Below, one piece after another: positions 22,830-34,210 of a stretch of 64,000 bases of DNA; within the stretch, counting starts at the first letter, position 1, and each line of letters opens with the position of its first letter. Source of the stretch: Ipomoea triloba (Eukaryota > Streptophyta > Magnoliopsida > Solanales > Convolvulaceae). Location of the stretch: NCBI RefSeq assembly GCF_003576645.1, contig NC_044916.1, forward strand, positions 16,035,477 to 16,099,476. The letters run 5' to 3'. A program made the translations under genes and the position numbers. The notes under the pieces were generated by a model, which saw only the letters and a program-made list of their open reading frames with translations, was not told the DNA's origin and did not search any database.

Positions 22830-23456
22830 CTGCAATAAACATGTCAACACAACCATATTATTAACAAATCCCATTAACTATAGTATTATCCTCTCATTGA
22901 TCAATCACTATTCCCAACTACAAAGAAACATCATCGCATATATAGTAACACCATTCTTGAGTCATTAGTATAGAAACACCAAAACGCACACAGAATGAGA
23001 AAACATAATAAAGAATGGTTTTGGGTGAAACACAGCTGCAAGAACAAGTCCCGTATGGAACAACTAACAAGTTTAGAGCTGACTTTGGTTTTGATTTCAA
23101 TCCAAGCTCTAAGTTCTATCACTAAATACACAAACCCGGCGTAGTAACTGATAAAATACAAACCAAGAAATGAAGAGAGATTAATTAAAATCAAAATTCA
23201 AAACCATATTCCCAAATTCAAATCAAGACAGGACCGGTAAAACGAAACCCTGGTGGTTTGCTATTACTTTATCTATTTTCATCAAACAATTCGCGATTGA
23301 TGCCACAAACAGAGCAAATTAAACTCCAGGGAAACATCAAAGCAAAAGGGCATATAATATACTCAAACACAAACATGACTAAAAGAAATTCACAGATAGC
23401 GGGTAGTGATATAATCAAGATTAAAGTAGTTTTCGCATTTCTTTGAAAGGACGTAC
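22830..23456 (-). other. 5'UTR intron of the F-box gene
   Basis: The minus-strand donor ATAG|GTACGT at 23456 and acceptor TTTATTGCAG ending at 22830 define a 627-bp intron whose 3' exon begins 36 bases before the ATG. The interior has no coding potential. Confidence 0.6.
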
Positions 23457-23500
23457 CTATGAACGATAGCAATAGCTGATGGAGGCCTAAACAGATTAAA

Positions 23501-23679
23501 GAAAATGGAGGGCCGCGAAGGATATATCTGAATGGAGTGAAGACTTGAGACTTTGAGAGTTGATCTCCATTTTATTTCCCTTCATATCTGAAAATGGAGG
23601 GCAGCGAAGGATACATCTGAGTGGAGCGAAGACTTGAGACTTCGAGAGTTGATCTCCATTTTATTTCCCTTCATATCTA
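23501..23679. repeat. Tandem duplication (~89 bp) at the F-box transcription start
   Basis: GAAAATGGAGGGC...CCTTCATATCT occurs at 23501-23589 and 23590-23679 with a few differences. It covers the predicted first exon just downstream of the TATA box. Confidence 0.9.
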
Positions 23680-23686
23680 TATATAC
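23677..23686 (-). promoter_or_regulatory. TATA box of the F-box gene
   Basis: The minus strand reads GTATATATAGATATG about 220 bases upstream of the splice donor, which suits a TATA box with a start site near 23650. A Helitron end lies about 60 bases further upstream. Confidence 0.55.
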
Positions 23687-23789
23687 ATGTGGCGCGGTAC
23701 AAATGTACAATTGCCCTCCAAAAATATCTTTTTATTATTATTACTAGTATTTTCGCCCGTGCGTTGCACGGAATGAATGTTGTTATAAT

Positions 23790-26180
23790 GTTTTGAGAAT
23801 ATTTAGATCGATATATAATTATATAAATTATAACATCAATATTATATAGTGCGAATGATGAAAATGGTTTGATCAATTATGTTTTCTAATGTTATTCTTG
23901 CTTGAATTCAAGCAAATAATTGGTGAATTACCTGTGCGATGCATGGATAAATATTTTAAATTATATATTTAGATAATAAAATTAAAGATAGAATAATAAA
24001 AAAATTCTAATATTGAATGTGTACAATTATTTTATTATGTGATTAGTGTAAAAATATCACTCAATATAATATTTGTTTTCTTGTAATATTGAATTGCTTG
24101 TAATATTTGTAAATATACTATTTACCATCTAAATATAATTTTGTAAATATTTAGATCTAATTTCTAATAATGGCCACGGGATATTAAAATTTTTAATATC
24201 CTAATTTTATTGATTATATTGGATGCATTTTATTGCCTTTTTAAAATCAACTCATTTCTAATTAACAGCTCATTTGTGCAAATAATAATAGGAAATTGTA
24301 TGTTGCCAATTATATTTAAGGCAACATATTCGTAATAGGAGTGATTTTGCATCGATAAAATGGAATCAGTATTCAGGACTATAATGGCTCCCAATAAAAG
24401 GGTGAGTAAAAAAAGGTATTAAGTGCCATTAAAGTGGATAATAACTTATGTTAATAATAATTGTTATCTTCTCCCAATAAAAAGTAAAAAAATGTATTAA
24501 GTGTCATTAAAGTGGACTAATAACTTATGTTAATAATAATTTGTTATCTTTTCTTCTCCCAAAATATTACAAATTGTTATCTTGTTAGGACAAAAGAATG
24601 AATTTGAGGTTACAGCACATGTGGTCCGTTGGTCCAGTTAACACTCAAATTATTGTACCACTTTGAATTAATTTTTAATTTAATTTGGTCAATCAATTAT
24701 GTGAACCATTGACTATACAACCGTAATCTAATTTCGTCATTTATTTACTTTTCGTTATTTTCAAGGTTATTATTAAGTCATTTATCTACTTTCCGTTATT
24801 TTCAAGGTTATTATTAAACCTCTTGTTTACTTATTCAACTTTAAAAAAAAAAATTTGAGACTACTATACATGTTTGACTGAGCATCCCATAAAATTAATA
24901 AGACGTGCAAATTACAATATATGCTTTATCTCAACTAAAACTTTAATTTGATAATTAAACAGCACATTTATAATTTTATATTATATGCTCAAGGACCTCC
25001 ACCTATAGATTAACATCACTTCATTGGTATTGATTATTAAAATAGTGAGTCGTCCATAAACTCAATAATAAAATTCCACTACCTGTTTGACTGAACCACA
25101 ATGAGCTAGGGAGTCTTAAATTGGCAGAAATTGGTTGCCCATTGAATCATCATTCGATTAAAAATATATATAAAAAGTATTTATTTTCTCCTATATATAT
25201 CACCTCGCTCTCCTATATTATCTTAATTTAATTATATTAATTGGTATCACTTACCTTTTATTCCAATTTTACTTTATTAAAATATAATCAATCCTGTTAT
25301 TATTTAAAATTCTTTTATCAATTATAATTATTATAATTAAAATTCGTAATCACAAATACAGTAGGTGAATTGCATTTTTTTATAATTAAAATTCGTAATC
25401 ACAAATACAGTAGGTGAATTGCATTTTTTAAAATTTGTCTTCATTCTGGGCTGTTGATTTTTGCAAGATCAATGGCTCGGAATTCACCCAATTTTTTATC
25501 TTAGCCATATAACCGCACATGATCTCTTGTGTGTATGTGTGTATTACATTTATAGTATTTTTTACAGTATGAAAATATGTATTTTTTTTTATAGATTTGT
25601 GATTACTATTATAATTATACACATTAATTGCAATTATATGTTTACTCAGTAAGAAACTTTATTTTAAAATTTATATAAACTCATACTCTTAATTTTAAAA
25701 AAATCATAAATATTTAGAAATCTACCGAAATACGTAATATATTAGGGACTACTTTAATCCATACAAATTAAGAAATTAAATTATTTTAATTTGTAAATAT
25801 AATTCACTTAATTATAATAAATTAAATAGCAAATATAATTAATGAAATGAAATTATAAAATTAACTAAATGTATATCATAAATATTTAAGAATTAAGGAT
25901 GTGACTAAACCACAGTTTATTTAATTTCTATTTTCTTTCATTCTTTTTCTTTTTGTCATTATTAAATTTAAAAAAAAACATTTAAAAAAAACGTTTAGTT
26001 CTAAATTGTTAGGAAGAATGTTATTTAGATTTGGATGATGCTAATATTTGCAAAGATAAGCAAGTTAGAATCCTTAATTTTTCGTTGCAAGCATTACGTT
26101 GATAGCATAATTTGTAAAAGCCAAAATGGAGTTAGTGATATGAATTTGACGTTTTTTAAAGGCAAAATTACAAAATGATC
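23790..26180. other. Helitron interior, AT-rich, no gene
   Basis: Contains direct duplications only: about 97 bp (24395 and 24475), about 45 bp (24738 and 24778) and about 50 bp (25332 and 25382). Translations in all frames are short and featureless. Confidence 0.5.
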
Positions 26181-26304
26181 TTATTCGCCAGAACTGAATT
26201 TATTATTTTGTAATAAACCGAACGAAAAGGAAATTGATTCGTCATAGTGAGATACTCCTATAACACAAACAACAATGTAAGAAATTGACTGAAAATTCTT
26301 ATAC

Positions 26305-26433
26305 TTAGCCCTTGCCGCCGGGCAACGCACCCACCACCATCGCCTCGTAGTAGGATCCCACAAAGCCTTCCTCGTTGCTCAACACCTCCACCGCGTCGCC
26401 AATCCGGTACCCCACCGTGTTTGCAGTACTCAT
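26305..26433 (-). pseudogene. Captured first exon of an Agenet/Tudor-like protein
   Basis: From the ATG at 26433 the minus strand encodes 42 residues including VGYRIGDAVEVLSNEEGF and GSYYEAMVV, the first half of a plant Agenet domain, a Tudor-family fold that binds chromatin marks. The frame ends in TAA just after a GC-rich segment; the rest of the domain is missing. The segment is markedly more GC-rich than its Helitron surroundings and keeps an upstream TATA-like element at 26543-26551. It reads as a captured promoter plus first exon. An AAG/TAT context at the end could be a damaged splice donor. Confidence 0.7.
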
Positions 26434-26542
26434 GGTTGTTGATTTTCCGGGAGAAACCGATTTTAAGAGATAGAGAGAGAAAAATAAAGGTAAAATCCGG
26501 CTCAGAATTCACAGGGAATACGAATTATGATTATAAGCAATA

Positions 26543-26551
26543 GTTTATATA
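26543..26551 (-). promoter_or_regulatory. TATA-like box upstream of the Agenet exon
   Basis: The minus strand reads TTCTATATAAACTA about 110 bases before the ATG at 26433, a normal plant spacing. Confidence 0.4.
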
Positions 26552-27015
26552 GAAAATAAGGAAGAAAGAGAGAGATACAGGTGAAAAAGGTAAGAAATTA
26601 AGAGGTGTGGAGATGGGGGAGTAGTTTAGGAAATTTGGCTGATTAGTAGGAGAAAAAAAAAAGGAAAAACATAATTACGCTACTGTTATAATTTATTACC
26701 ATAAAATTAATATATTAATATATTATAATTTCCTAGGCTATTGTTAGCCAAAATCCTCCAAGCTAAGATTAGGAAATATTCAATACGGCTATAAGAAATG
26801 TAAAATAATATTAATTCTATTTATACTATTACATATATTACAAATATATCACCAAATATATCACACCAATTATATCATCAATTATTCAATCACCAATTAA
26901 TATTACCATATTATATTACCTATTTAACATTTTAATTTAACATCTAACCATAATAGTATTATAGTGAATATATATATGTATAATGTATATAAATATGATA
27001 TAGAAACGTGCGGCA

Positions 27016-27187
27016 TTGTTACGAAATACACCACTCAATGTTAAAAAACACACCACAATGAAACACAATAAAACACACCACAATGTTAAGAAACACACCA
27101 CAGTGCATATTTGTGTGGTGTGTTTCTTAACATTGAGTGGTGTGAACCGCACGGCCGCACGGGAAGGCACGGCCACACCTGAACATG

Positions 27188-27250
<63 letters not shown>
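27016..27250. mobile_element. Palindromic MITE anchored in (TA)n
   Basis: CACCACTCAATGTT at 27029 faces AACATTGAGTGGTG ending at 27142, with AACACACCAC and GTGGTGTGTT arms between. The right side ends AACATGACCC directly against a (TA)n run of about 58 bp (27193-27250); the left flank (26965-27000) is also TA-rich. This resembles families that insert in TA microsatellites. The open frames here are artefacts. Confidence 0.55.
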
Positions 27251-27252
<2 letters not shown>

Positions 27253-27535
27253 ATAATTAATAAATCCAATTATTCAATCACCAACATTTAACCATAATAG
27301 GCACGCACGGGTGGATAATTAATAAATTAATTAATAAATTAAATTAATAAATAAATAAAATAACTGATTTTACCAAAATGCCACTAACTTTGGGCGGGAA
27401 AGTTTGGAAAGAGGATAATGCTTTTATATATAGTATAGATTATTTTTTTACTACTACGACTATATTGTAGTATCTCGTCTAAGCAATTCCATAAATTTTC
27501 CAATTACTAGTCTTCGGCGATTATTTAAGTTCCAT

Positions 27536-28605
27536 GGCCACATTAGCGACGGAATCATCGACGACAATGAATTCCATTGCGACGTTTGGTGCAAAGTGAG
27601 ATATACTCTCGCATAATTTTTATGTCAATGAATTGACAAGGGAGGGTGACAACGAAAATTGCGACGATTGTTTTTTCTGTCACTAAAATATTTAATTTTT
27701 TTTAAGTAAAGTTTATTTTCACTACAGAATGGGGCGATGGAATTAATTTCGTCACCAATATGTTGACACATTGGAGACAGAAAAATGCAACGCGCTAAAT
27801 GTTTGTCATGCTATGGCGATGGAATTGGAAACAAAAATTAATTTTGTTGCGATGTTTGGTGCAAAGAGAGAATTGACGGTCGAGGTTGGTGACGGAACTT
27901 GCGACGATCGTTTATTTTGTCACCAAAATATTTAATATTTAATCAAAGTTTATTTTAACTACAGAATGAGACAATTTTGTCGCCAGTAGGTTAACATATT
28001 GGCGACAGAAAATGCGACGCCTTATAAATTTGTCATGCTATGGCGATGGAATCGGCAACGGAAATTAATTATGTTAAAATGTTTAGCGCAAATAGAGAAT
28101 TGACGGTTGGGGTTAGCAATGGAACTTGCGACGATCATTTCTTATGTTGGTAAAATATTTAATTTTTAATCAAATTTTATTTTAGCTATAGAATGAGACG
28201 ACGGAATCAATTCTATTGCCAGTAGGTTAACACATTGGCAATAGAAAATATGACACCCTATAAATTCATCATGCTATGGCGAGGGTAAAATATTTAATTT
28301 TTAATCAAATTTTATTTTAGCTACAGAATGAGACGACGAAATCAATTCTATTGCCAGTAGGTTAACACATTGGCAATAAAAAATATGACACCCTATAAAT
28401 TCATCATGCTATGGCGATGGAATCAGCAACAAAAATTAATTTCGTTGTAACCTTTGGCACAAAGCGAGAATTGACGGTTGAGATTGGTGATGGAACTTGC
28501 GACGGTCGTTCTTCCTATCGCAAAAATATTTAAATTTTTAATCAATGTTTATTTTCATTATTGAATGAGATGATGGAATTAGTTTCGTTGCCAATGAGAT
28601 GACAC
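27536..28605. repeat. Tandem array of ~230-bp units rich in GCGACGG
   Basis: CATGCTATGGCGA recurs at about 27808, 28033, 28269 and 28406, each opening a unit with AGAATTGACGG, GGAACTTGCGACG and GCCAGTAGGTTAACA. One unit is shortened to about 137 bp. GCGACGGAAT words also occur in the ends of some plant CACTA elements, so this may be a fragment of one, but no CACTA terminus was found. Confidence 0.8.
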
Positions 28606-28740
28606 ATTAAAAGTACTATTAAACACAAAAAATTAAATTTAAAAATAATTAAAAATTACTAAAAAAAATAAGCAATTAAAAAAGACTTGGTTTGACCATA
28701 AACAAGACAGTAAAATGGGACAGAGAGAGTATTTTTTTTT

Positions 28741-29574
28741 ATCAATTTTGGTCACTCTGAATTGCCGGTTAAATGTGACCGGAAAATTTTAACTCACCAA
28801 TTAATCTTAAATGGAAGGGACAAAAATCGTCTTTCTATATCTGGTCATCCACGCCGACACTACCTTTCTCCCTCACCCTTCCCTCTCTTGATCGAAAATT
28901 CCATCGCTTTACCATACCGGTCCTAGACAGTAACCCCGTCGTCTTCTTCTTTGCCAGAATTCTGATTCAGAGGATCCAGCATTAAAGATCTAAGGGTGGA
29001 GGAAATGAGAGCAACCATGTGATGTCTTCCACGTCATTCAGCGGCGGGTGATGCCAGTGCATCGAGTGACTCCGCCGCACCGGAGAGAACGCCGCTTGGC
29101 ATTTCCGGGACACTCTCTGCTTCGAACTGGCACAACCTATTATTTCTTCACACACTCGTAACACACGTTGCGCAATATGATGCAGAAATGGAAGAATGAT
29201 CGGGTTTTTTTAATTTAAAAAGTAAAATACAAGAATAACATTCCCGTCTGATCCAGCAGATTAGCGAAAATCAAGGAAATTAAAAATGGGGAAATTGAGA
29301 ATACAAAGATAAATGTTCATCCATTGCAGAGATTAAGAAATGAATCACTCCGATCGATAAATAGTGGAGTTTTCGATCAAGAGAGGGAGAAGTGAGGGAG
29401 AAATTTTTATTTCAAAAAAAAGTGAGGGAGAAATTTCCACCAGTCACATCGAATGACATTTTTACCCCTTACATTTAAGATTAATTGGTGAATTAAAATT
29501 TTTCGGTCACCTCTTTAAAAAAAAATTCGGTCACATTTGGCCAAAAATTTGGTCGGCATGACCAAAATTGATAA
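28741..29574. mobile_element. Mutator-type element with gene-like core (Pack-MULE candidate)
   Basis: Left end ATCAATTTTGGTCA and its facing copy at the right, with CACCAATTAATCTTAAATG near the inner edges of both ends. The core (28900-29160) is GC-rich and includes a 60-codon minus-strand frame (28982-29164) without a recognised domain. A paralogue near 20870 lacks the element and approximates an empty site. No clean 9-bp duplication was found. Confidence 0.55.
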
Positions 29575-29589
29575 AAGTTGAATAGTGAA

Positions 29590-29690
29590 GATACTAAATT
29601 AATTGTTTTGAAAGTCGTAGATTGCAATTAACAAGAACTAATGGTCAGTGGATCAAAATTAAAATTTACTCTATTTTGTAGGGCAAATTA
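29590..29690. repeat. Repeat shared with 20885-20983
   Basis: TTTTGAAAGTCGTAGATTGCAATT and neighbouring bases match the block after the Stowaway-like end near 20870. Confidence 0.6.
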
Positions 29691-30176
29691 TTGTGTGGAC
29701 CATGGTCCACGTAGCTGTGTGGACCATGGTCAATGCAATAATGATTGATTTTGTAACTGATTTGTCTAATTATAATGAACAATAACTTTTTCGGTCTCAT
29801 TATATTCCTCATTTTTATTATTCAATGGTTAAATAAACTTATAATCTATTTTGTATTTTTTAAAATTATTTACATATTTCATTTTTGTGTGTTTAATAGT
29901 ACTTTTAATAATTCCTAACCTAGTATCTTAATGTGTGATGCACGGAAACAATTATGATATGGTGAATTAAGGAAGAAATTAGAAAAATGAAAAATCATTG
30001 TAGATGTGTATCAAAAAAAGTGTGAATAAATAGTATATTAAAGTTATACAAATTTTGGAAAACCTCCTTATATAAAATGTTTGATGTGGAATTACTTTGT
30101 GTATTCTCCTTATCACAAATCAAAAATTTCAAACCATTTGGGTCGATGACTCTTTGAAACTGAAATTGTATCGTGG
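29691..30176. other. MITE-end relic, then AT-rich DNA
   Basis: GGGCAAATTATTGTGTGGAC with palindrome GTGGACCATGGTCCAC resembles the left end of the 589-bp MITE at 11218, but no facing end was seen. The rest, up to the copia LTR, has no gene. Confidence 0.4.
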
Positions 30177-30934
30177 ATCTTTAATACAAGGCTTAAGGGT
30201 TCATATTAAACATTAATTAACGTTTTTATAATTATTAGTCCATATTAGATTGTTCTAATAGACAAATAAAAATAAAAGCATAAGTAAAAGAAGTTAACCC
30301 GGACACAAGAAATGATAACGCAGTTCGGAGCTAAAACTCTTACGTCTGCGGGGCTACTCAGTGTTCGCCAATCCACTAGATGATCACCAAGGTTACAACA
30401 GTTGGAATATATGCCCAAACGTACAATGGTCCTAAACCAACACATCCTTCATCATCTACACTTTGAATTGGTTAGCTGCAAGCCGTGAATTCTTCTATAA
30501 TAATCAATCACGACTCAAAATCAAAGACACCATCAAAGTGACATTAATTCATCAACATAATACTCTTAGTGTTCACGTGAAGAAGCTCTGCTTTAGAATC
30601 TGAGAGTGTTCGAATAAATGAGCTTCAATACCATCTTTATATAGCATAGAAATCTTTAACCAACTTCACCAATATAGCTGCTGAAAATACTCAATTAAAT
30701 GAGAGCCACTAAACATTAAATCTGAATTAATATGATGTCCACATAAAATAAATATGTGAGACAAAATCTGCTAGACTATTTTGACATAGATTCCGTTGAA
30801 ACAGTCCATCCTTCAGCAAAGCTATATATTCAGATTGACGGTCTAGAACCTAAATAATATAATATAACCCAAAGTGTATTTTGACAAATAACTAAGCAAA
30901 TAATAATGGACCGTGTATCATTTGTACACTTACA
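30177..30934 (-). repeat. 3' LTR of the first copia element
   Basis: Plus-strand bounds TGTATCGTGG and GTACACTTACA. It matches 37273-38023. On the minus strand the LTR starts TGTAAGTGTACA, right after the polypurine tract. Confidence 0.88.
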
Positions 30935-30950
30935 ATCTCCCCCTTTGGCA
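30935..30950 (-). other. Polypurine tract of the first copia element
   Basis: The minus strand reads CCAAAGGGGGAGAT immediately before the LTR, a standard copia polypurine tract. Confidence 0.8.
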
Positions 30951-31440
30951 ATTATTTGACAAAAATCACCTTCAAAGAAACTTAGGCATTTTTAAGAATT
31001 GAAAATTAATCATTGTATTAATCTCATGCCATAAGTTAGTTTGGTAACAAGAGTAAAACACTAACAACCATATAAAGATAAAAGAAACCATAATTGAGGA
31101 GAGAAATTACCAACAATAGAGATAGTCCAAAATAGATAGTCCAAGATACTAGATAATCCAATAAGATAGTCCAATACTGACCATAATAACACATCCAACA
31201 ATATACTCATCCAACCATCAAAAAATAGAATATTCATCCATCATAATAACAATAACATCCATCCATCATCATAATAATAATATCCATCCATCATCATAAT
31301 ATACCAACATCCAACCATAATATTTCACCAAAAGACATCATACTAAAACGTCCAACTACATCAAACAACCCAAAAACAGTAACAACAACAGCTTAAACTT
31401 CTCCCCCTCAATTTATTCACTCTCCCTTTTTGTCAAAGAA
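30951..31440. other. Untranslated 3' region of the copia element with short repeats
   Basis: Repeated ATAGTCCAA and CATCCATCATCATAATAA words fill 31130-31320. No coding frame. Confidence 0.5.
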
Positions 31441-32810
31441 TTGAGAAAGGGTCATCATCTAGTAAGAAACAGACTCCTCTTCAGCCAAATCAGACTCCTC
31501 CTGAGTAGGCTCTTGTTCCTGAGCAGCCTGGCATGAAGCCTAAAGTAACTTTAAACGGGTGAGCTCACGCTTGTCAACAAAGTGAGTCTTCTCTAGATCA
31601 GTAGCAGTCATCTGAAGCGACGCAATAGCATTTCGAATGTACGTCAGAGTGGATTGGGAAGCTTGAACACGAACATGTAGCACCAGAATGGCAGTTGTGT
31701 CAAGCACTGAGGTAGCCCTAGGAGGAGGAACAAAGGATGAGCCAGAGAGTGTAGCACCAATAACATGACTGAGAATTGGAGCAGGAATTGTCTACAGTTG
31801 AGCACGATCATCATGATGGCTTCTTGAACATAACCGTATATCGACAGTATACTTTCCAGGAAGTTCAAACAATGGTTCATTCTTGTAAGGAGCAAAACCT
31901 TGAGCCTTGAGCAACGCAAGAATCATACTTGGAAAAGGAAGATGAATTTTTTACTCCTTTTTCGTTAAAACAAAATCTATGATACGGTTGAAGATCATTC
32001 CACCAAGATTAAACTTAACCATGTGCCTCACTTTGTAGAGCAAAAGTACCATCTTTGTAGAAACACTACTAGTGGTGACTGTGGGAAGCCAATTGCTGTT
32101 AGCAAGCCGAAATAGAACTGAGTACACAATCATTAACAGTTGTGAGGACACATTTCCCTTTGGCTAGGCTACAAGCTTGTTGTGAGTTATGGCAGCTGCA
32201 AGAGTATCTAAACCCGGTGTGCATTTTTCATCCAGAGCAGCACGGTTAAAGAACCGGTTGATAGAGGCAGGACTGAACTCATACCACTGACCACGAACAT
32301 ACACTTTGTGATAAAGTGTAGAATCACGAGAGGTGGAATCACTTGACAAATTGGAGTAGAACTCAACAGTTAGCCATTCGAAATAGGGACCCACATTCCG
32401 AACTGTCTGAAGAAGATCCTGATCCTTGAGAAGAGGGATGATATTGTAATGCTTCATGATATCATCTACATCAATCTCCTTCTGAAGCAATAAGTCTCGT
32501 GAGCTGTGAACATTCCATGCCTTCATCAGAGATGGATCGCGTAGGATTAGCTTGAATGTTTCAACTTTGACGCTTTTAGGTGGTGAGACAGGATTGATAA
32601 TAAGACAGAGGCAGGAGCATCAACAGATCCCTGGGCAGTCCTAGATCGAGTTATCCTAGGAGCTGGAGTGGTCATGGTTTGTTTGCCCTTTTTCTTTTCC
32701 CCAACAATGATCACATCATCAGTTTCATCCAGTTTTCTTTTTCCAGAGGCTTTCCCTTTGGCTTTGAGAAAAGCTTGTTCAATAGGTACCTGTTTTATTT
32801 TGATCACCAA
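31441..32810 (-). pseudogene. Extra 3' ORF of the Sirevirus-like element
   Basis: Broken minus-strand frames lie downstream of RNase H. 32547-32810 encodes a basic Lys/Ser/Thr-rich start (KRKLDETDDVIIV, TRSRTAQGS). 32164-32526 encodes a conserved segment (KVYVRGQWYEFSPASINRFF) that I associate with the putative plant transposon protein domain found in such elements. 31951-32151 and 31644-31919 continue in other frames. This position matches the envelope-like ORF position in Sireviruses, but no signal peptide or membrane segment is clear, and I do not call it an envelope protein. Confidence 0.55.
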
Positions 32811-32849
32811 AATTTTAATTCGTAAATCAGCAGAGGCTAAACAAAGAAT

Positions 32850-34210
32850 TTAGAATCTGGTTTTATCCAATGGTTTAGTAAAACCGCCAGATTTTTCTCC
32901 GTTGTAACATAATCTAGTATCAAGTTCTCGTATAAAGTGATGTCGAATATCAATGTGTTTCGTTCTTGAGTGCTGCACAGGGTTTTTAGATATGTTGATG
33001 GCACTTGTCTTGTCACAGTACAAGATCATAAGATTTTGATTTAGGCCATAGCTAGTTAGATAACATTTGTCGCATCTAGAGCAATAGTGTACAAGCACTA
33101 CCCGCAGCTATATACTCTGCTTCAGCTGTACTAAGAGAAATTGAATTCTGCTTCTTACTTAGCCACGAGGCTAAGTTTTTACCAATAAAGAAATAGCCGC
33201 CTGGCGTGTTTTTTCTATCATCCACATTTCCAAATAGTCAGCATCGCTAAATCCTACCAAACTCATATTAGTGTCATTTGAAAACCATATACCGTAGTTT
33301 AGCATACCTTTTACGTATTTGATAACACGTTTCACAGCTTTAATATGTGATTCTTTCGGATCTGCTTCATATCGAGCACATGACCCCATACTAAACATAA
33401 TATCTGGTCTGCTAGCTGTTAGATATAACAGGCTCCCTATCATACAGTGGTAGAGAGTAGAATCAACTAATACCTCACTTTAGTCTTTGAAAAGTTTTGT
33501 AGATGTAGAAATTGGGATTCTGGCATCTTTTGTAGATTCTAGACCAAACTTTTTCAAGATATTCTTGGCATATTTCTCTTGAGAAATAAATATGCGTTCA
33601 TCAGTTTGCTTTATCTGAAACCCTAGAAAGTAGGTCAGCTCCCCGATCATGGTCATTTCAAATTCTTGTTGCATGACTTTCACAAGCTCATCGGTTGCGC
33701 CTACTTTAGTTGAACCAAACACAATATCGTCAACATAAACTTGAGCAATAATTAGATGTTTACCTGATCTTTAGATAAAGAGAGTTATGTCTACTCCCCC
33801 TCGATAGTAGCCATGTTAGATAAGATATTACGTCAACTTCTCATACCAAGCTCTCAGGGCTTGTTTGAGACCGTACAACGCCTTTTGTAGCTTGTAGACA
33901 TAATCTGGATGATGAGAATCTTCAAATCCTTTTGGTTGAGCGACATATATATCTTCATTCAGGTATCCATTTAGGAATGTTGTCTTTACGTCCATTTGAT
34001 ATAGTTTGATCTTTAAAGCACAAGCAATAGACAGGAGAAGTCGGATTGACTCTAGTCGAGTGACAGGGGCAAATGTTTCATCATAGTCAATTTCCTCAAT
34101 TTGAGAGTAGCCTTGAGCTACTAATCTTGCTTTGTTGCGAGCAATATTTCCAGCCGAGTCGGTTTGTTCGAAAAATCCACTTTGTACCTACAACATTCAC
34201 ATTATTAGGT
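32850..34210 (-). pseudogene. Copia reverse transcriptase and RNase H, broken
   Basis: Minus-strand pieces include ELTYFLGFQIKQTDERIFIS and QEKYAKNILKKFG (33480-33722, end of reverse transcriptase), LLYLTASRPDIMFS with GFSDADY (33171-33443), and RTKHIDIRHHFIRE (32850-33098), the conserved tail of copia RNase H. The N-terminal reverse transcriptase up to 34210 is out of frame in places, and a catalytic YVDD-type motif is not intact in any one frame. Confidence 0.8.

Larger units (their letters stand above)
23744..27439 (-). mobile_element. Helitron, 3.7 kb, with captured host fragment
   Basis: The minus-strand 5' end reads TCTATACTATATATAAAAG, preceded by A. The 3' end has a perfect CCGTGC/GCACGG stem with loop AAC, nine bases, then CTAG followed by T. 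A-to-T insertion, a TC start and CTAG preceded by a hairpin are diagnostic of Helitrons. No Rep/helicase is encoded. It carries an Agenet exon (26305-26433), short tandem duplications (24390-24560, 24740-24830, 25330-25430) and a TA-anchored MITE (27016-27250). Pairing of the two ends is inferred. Confidence 0.65.

Noticed and set aside
27016..27291. Ile-Tyr repeat proteins on both strands
   Set aside because: They translate the (TA)n microsatellite.
29911..29950. Helitron 3' end (CTAG with GTGCATCAC on the minus strand)
   Set aside because: The stem is only three base pairs and the base after CTAG is not T.
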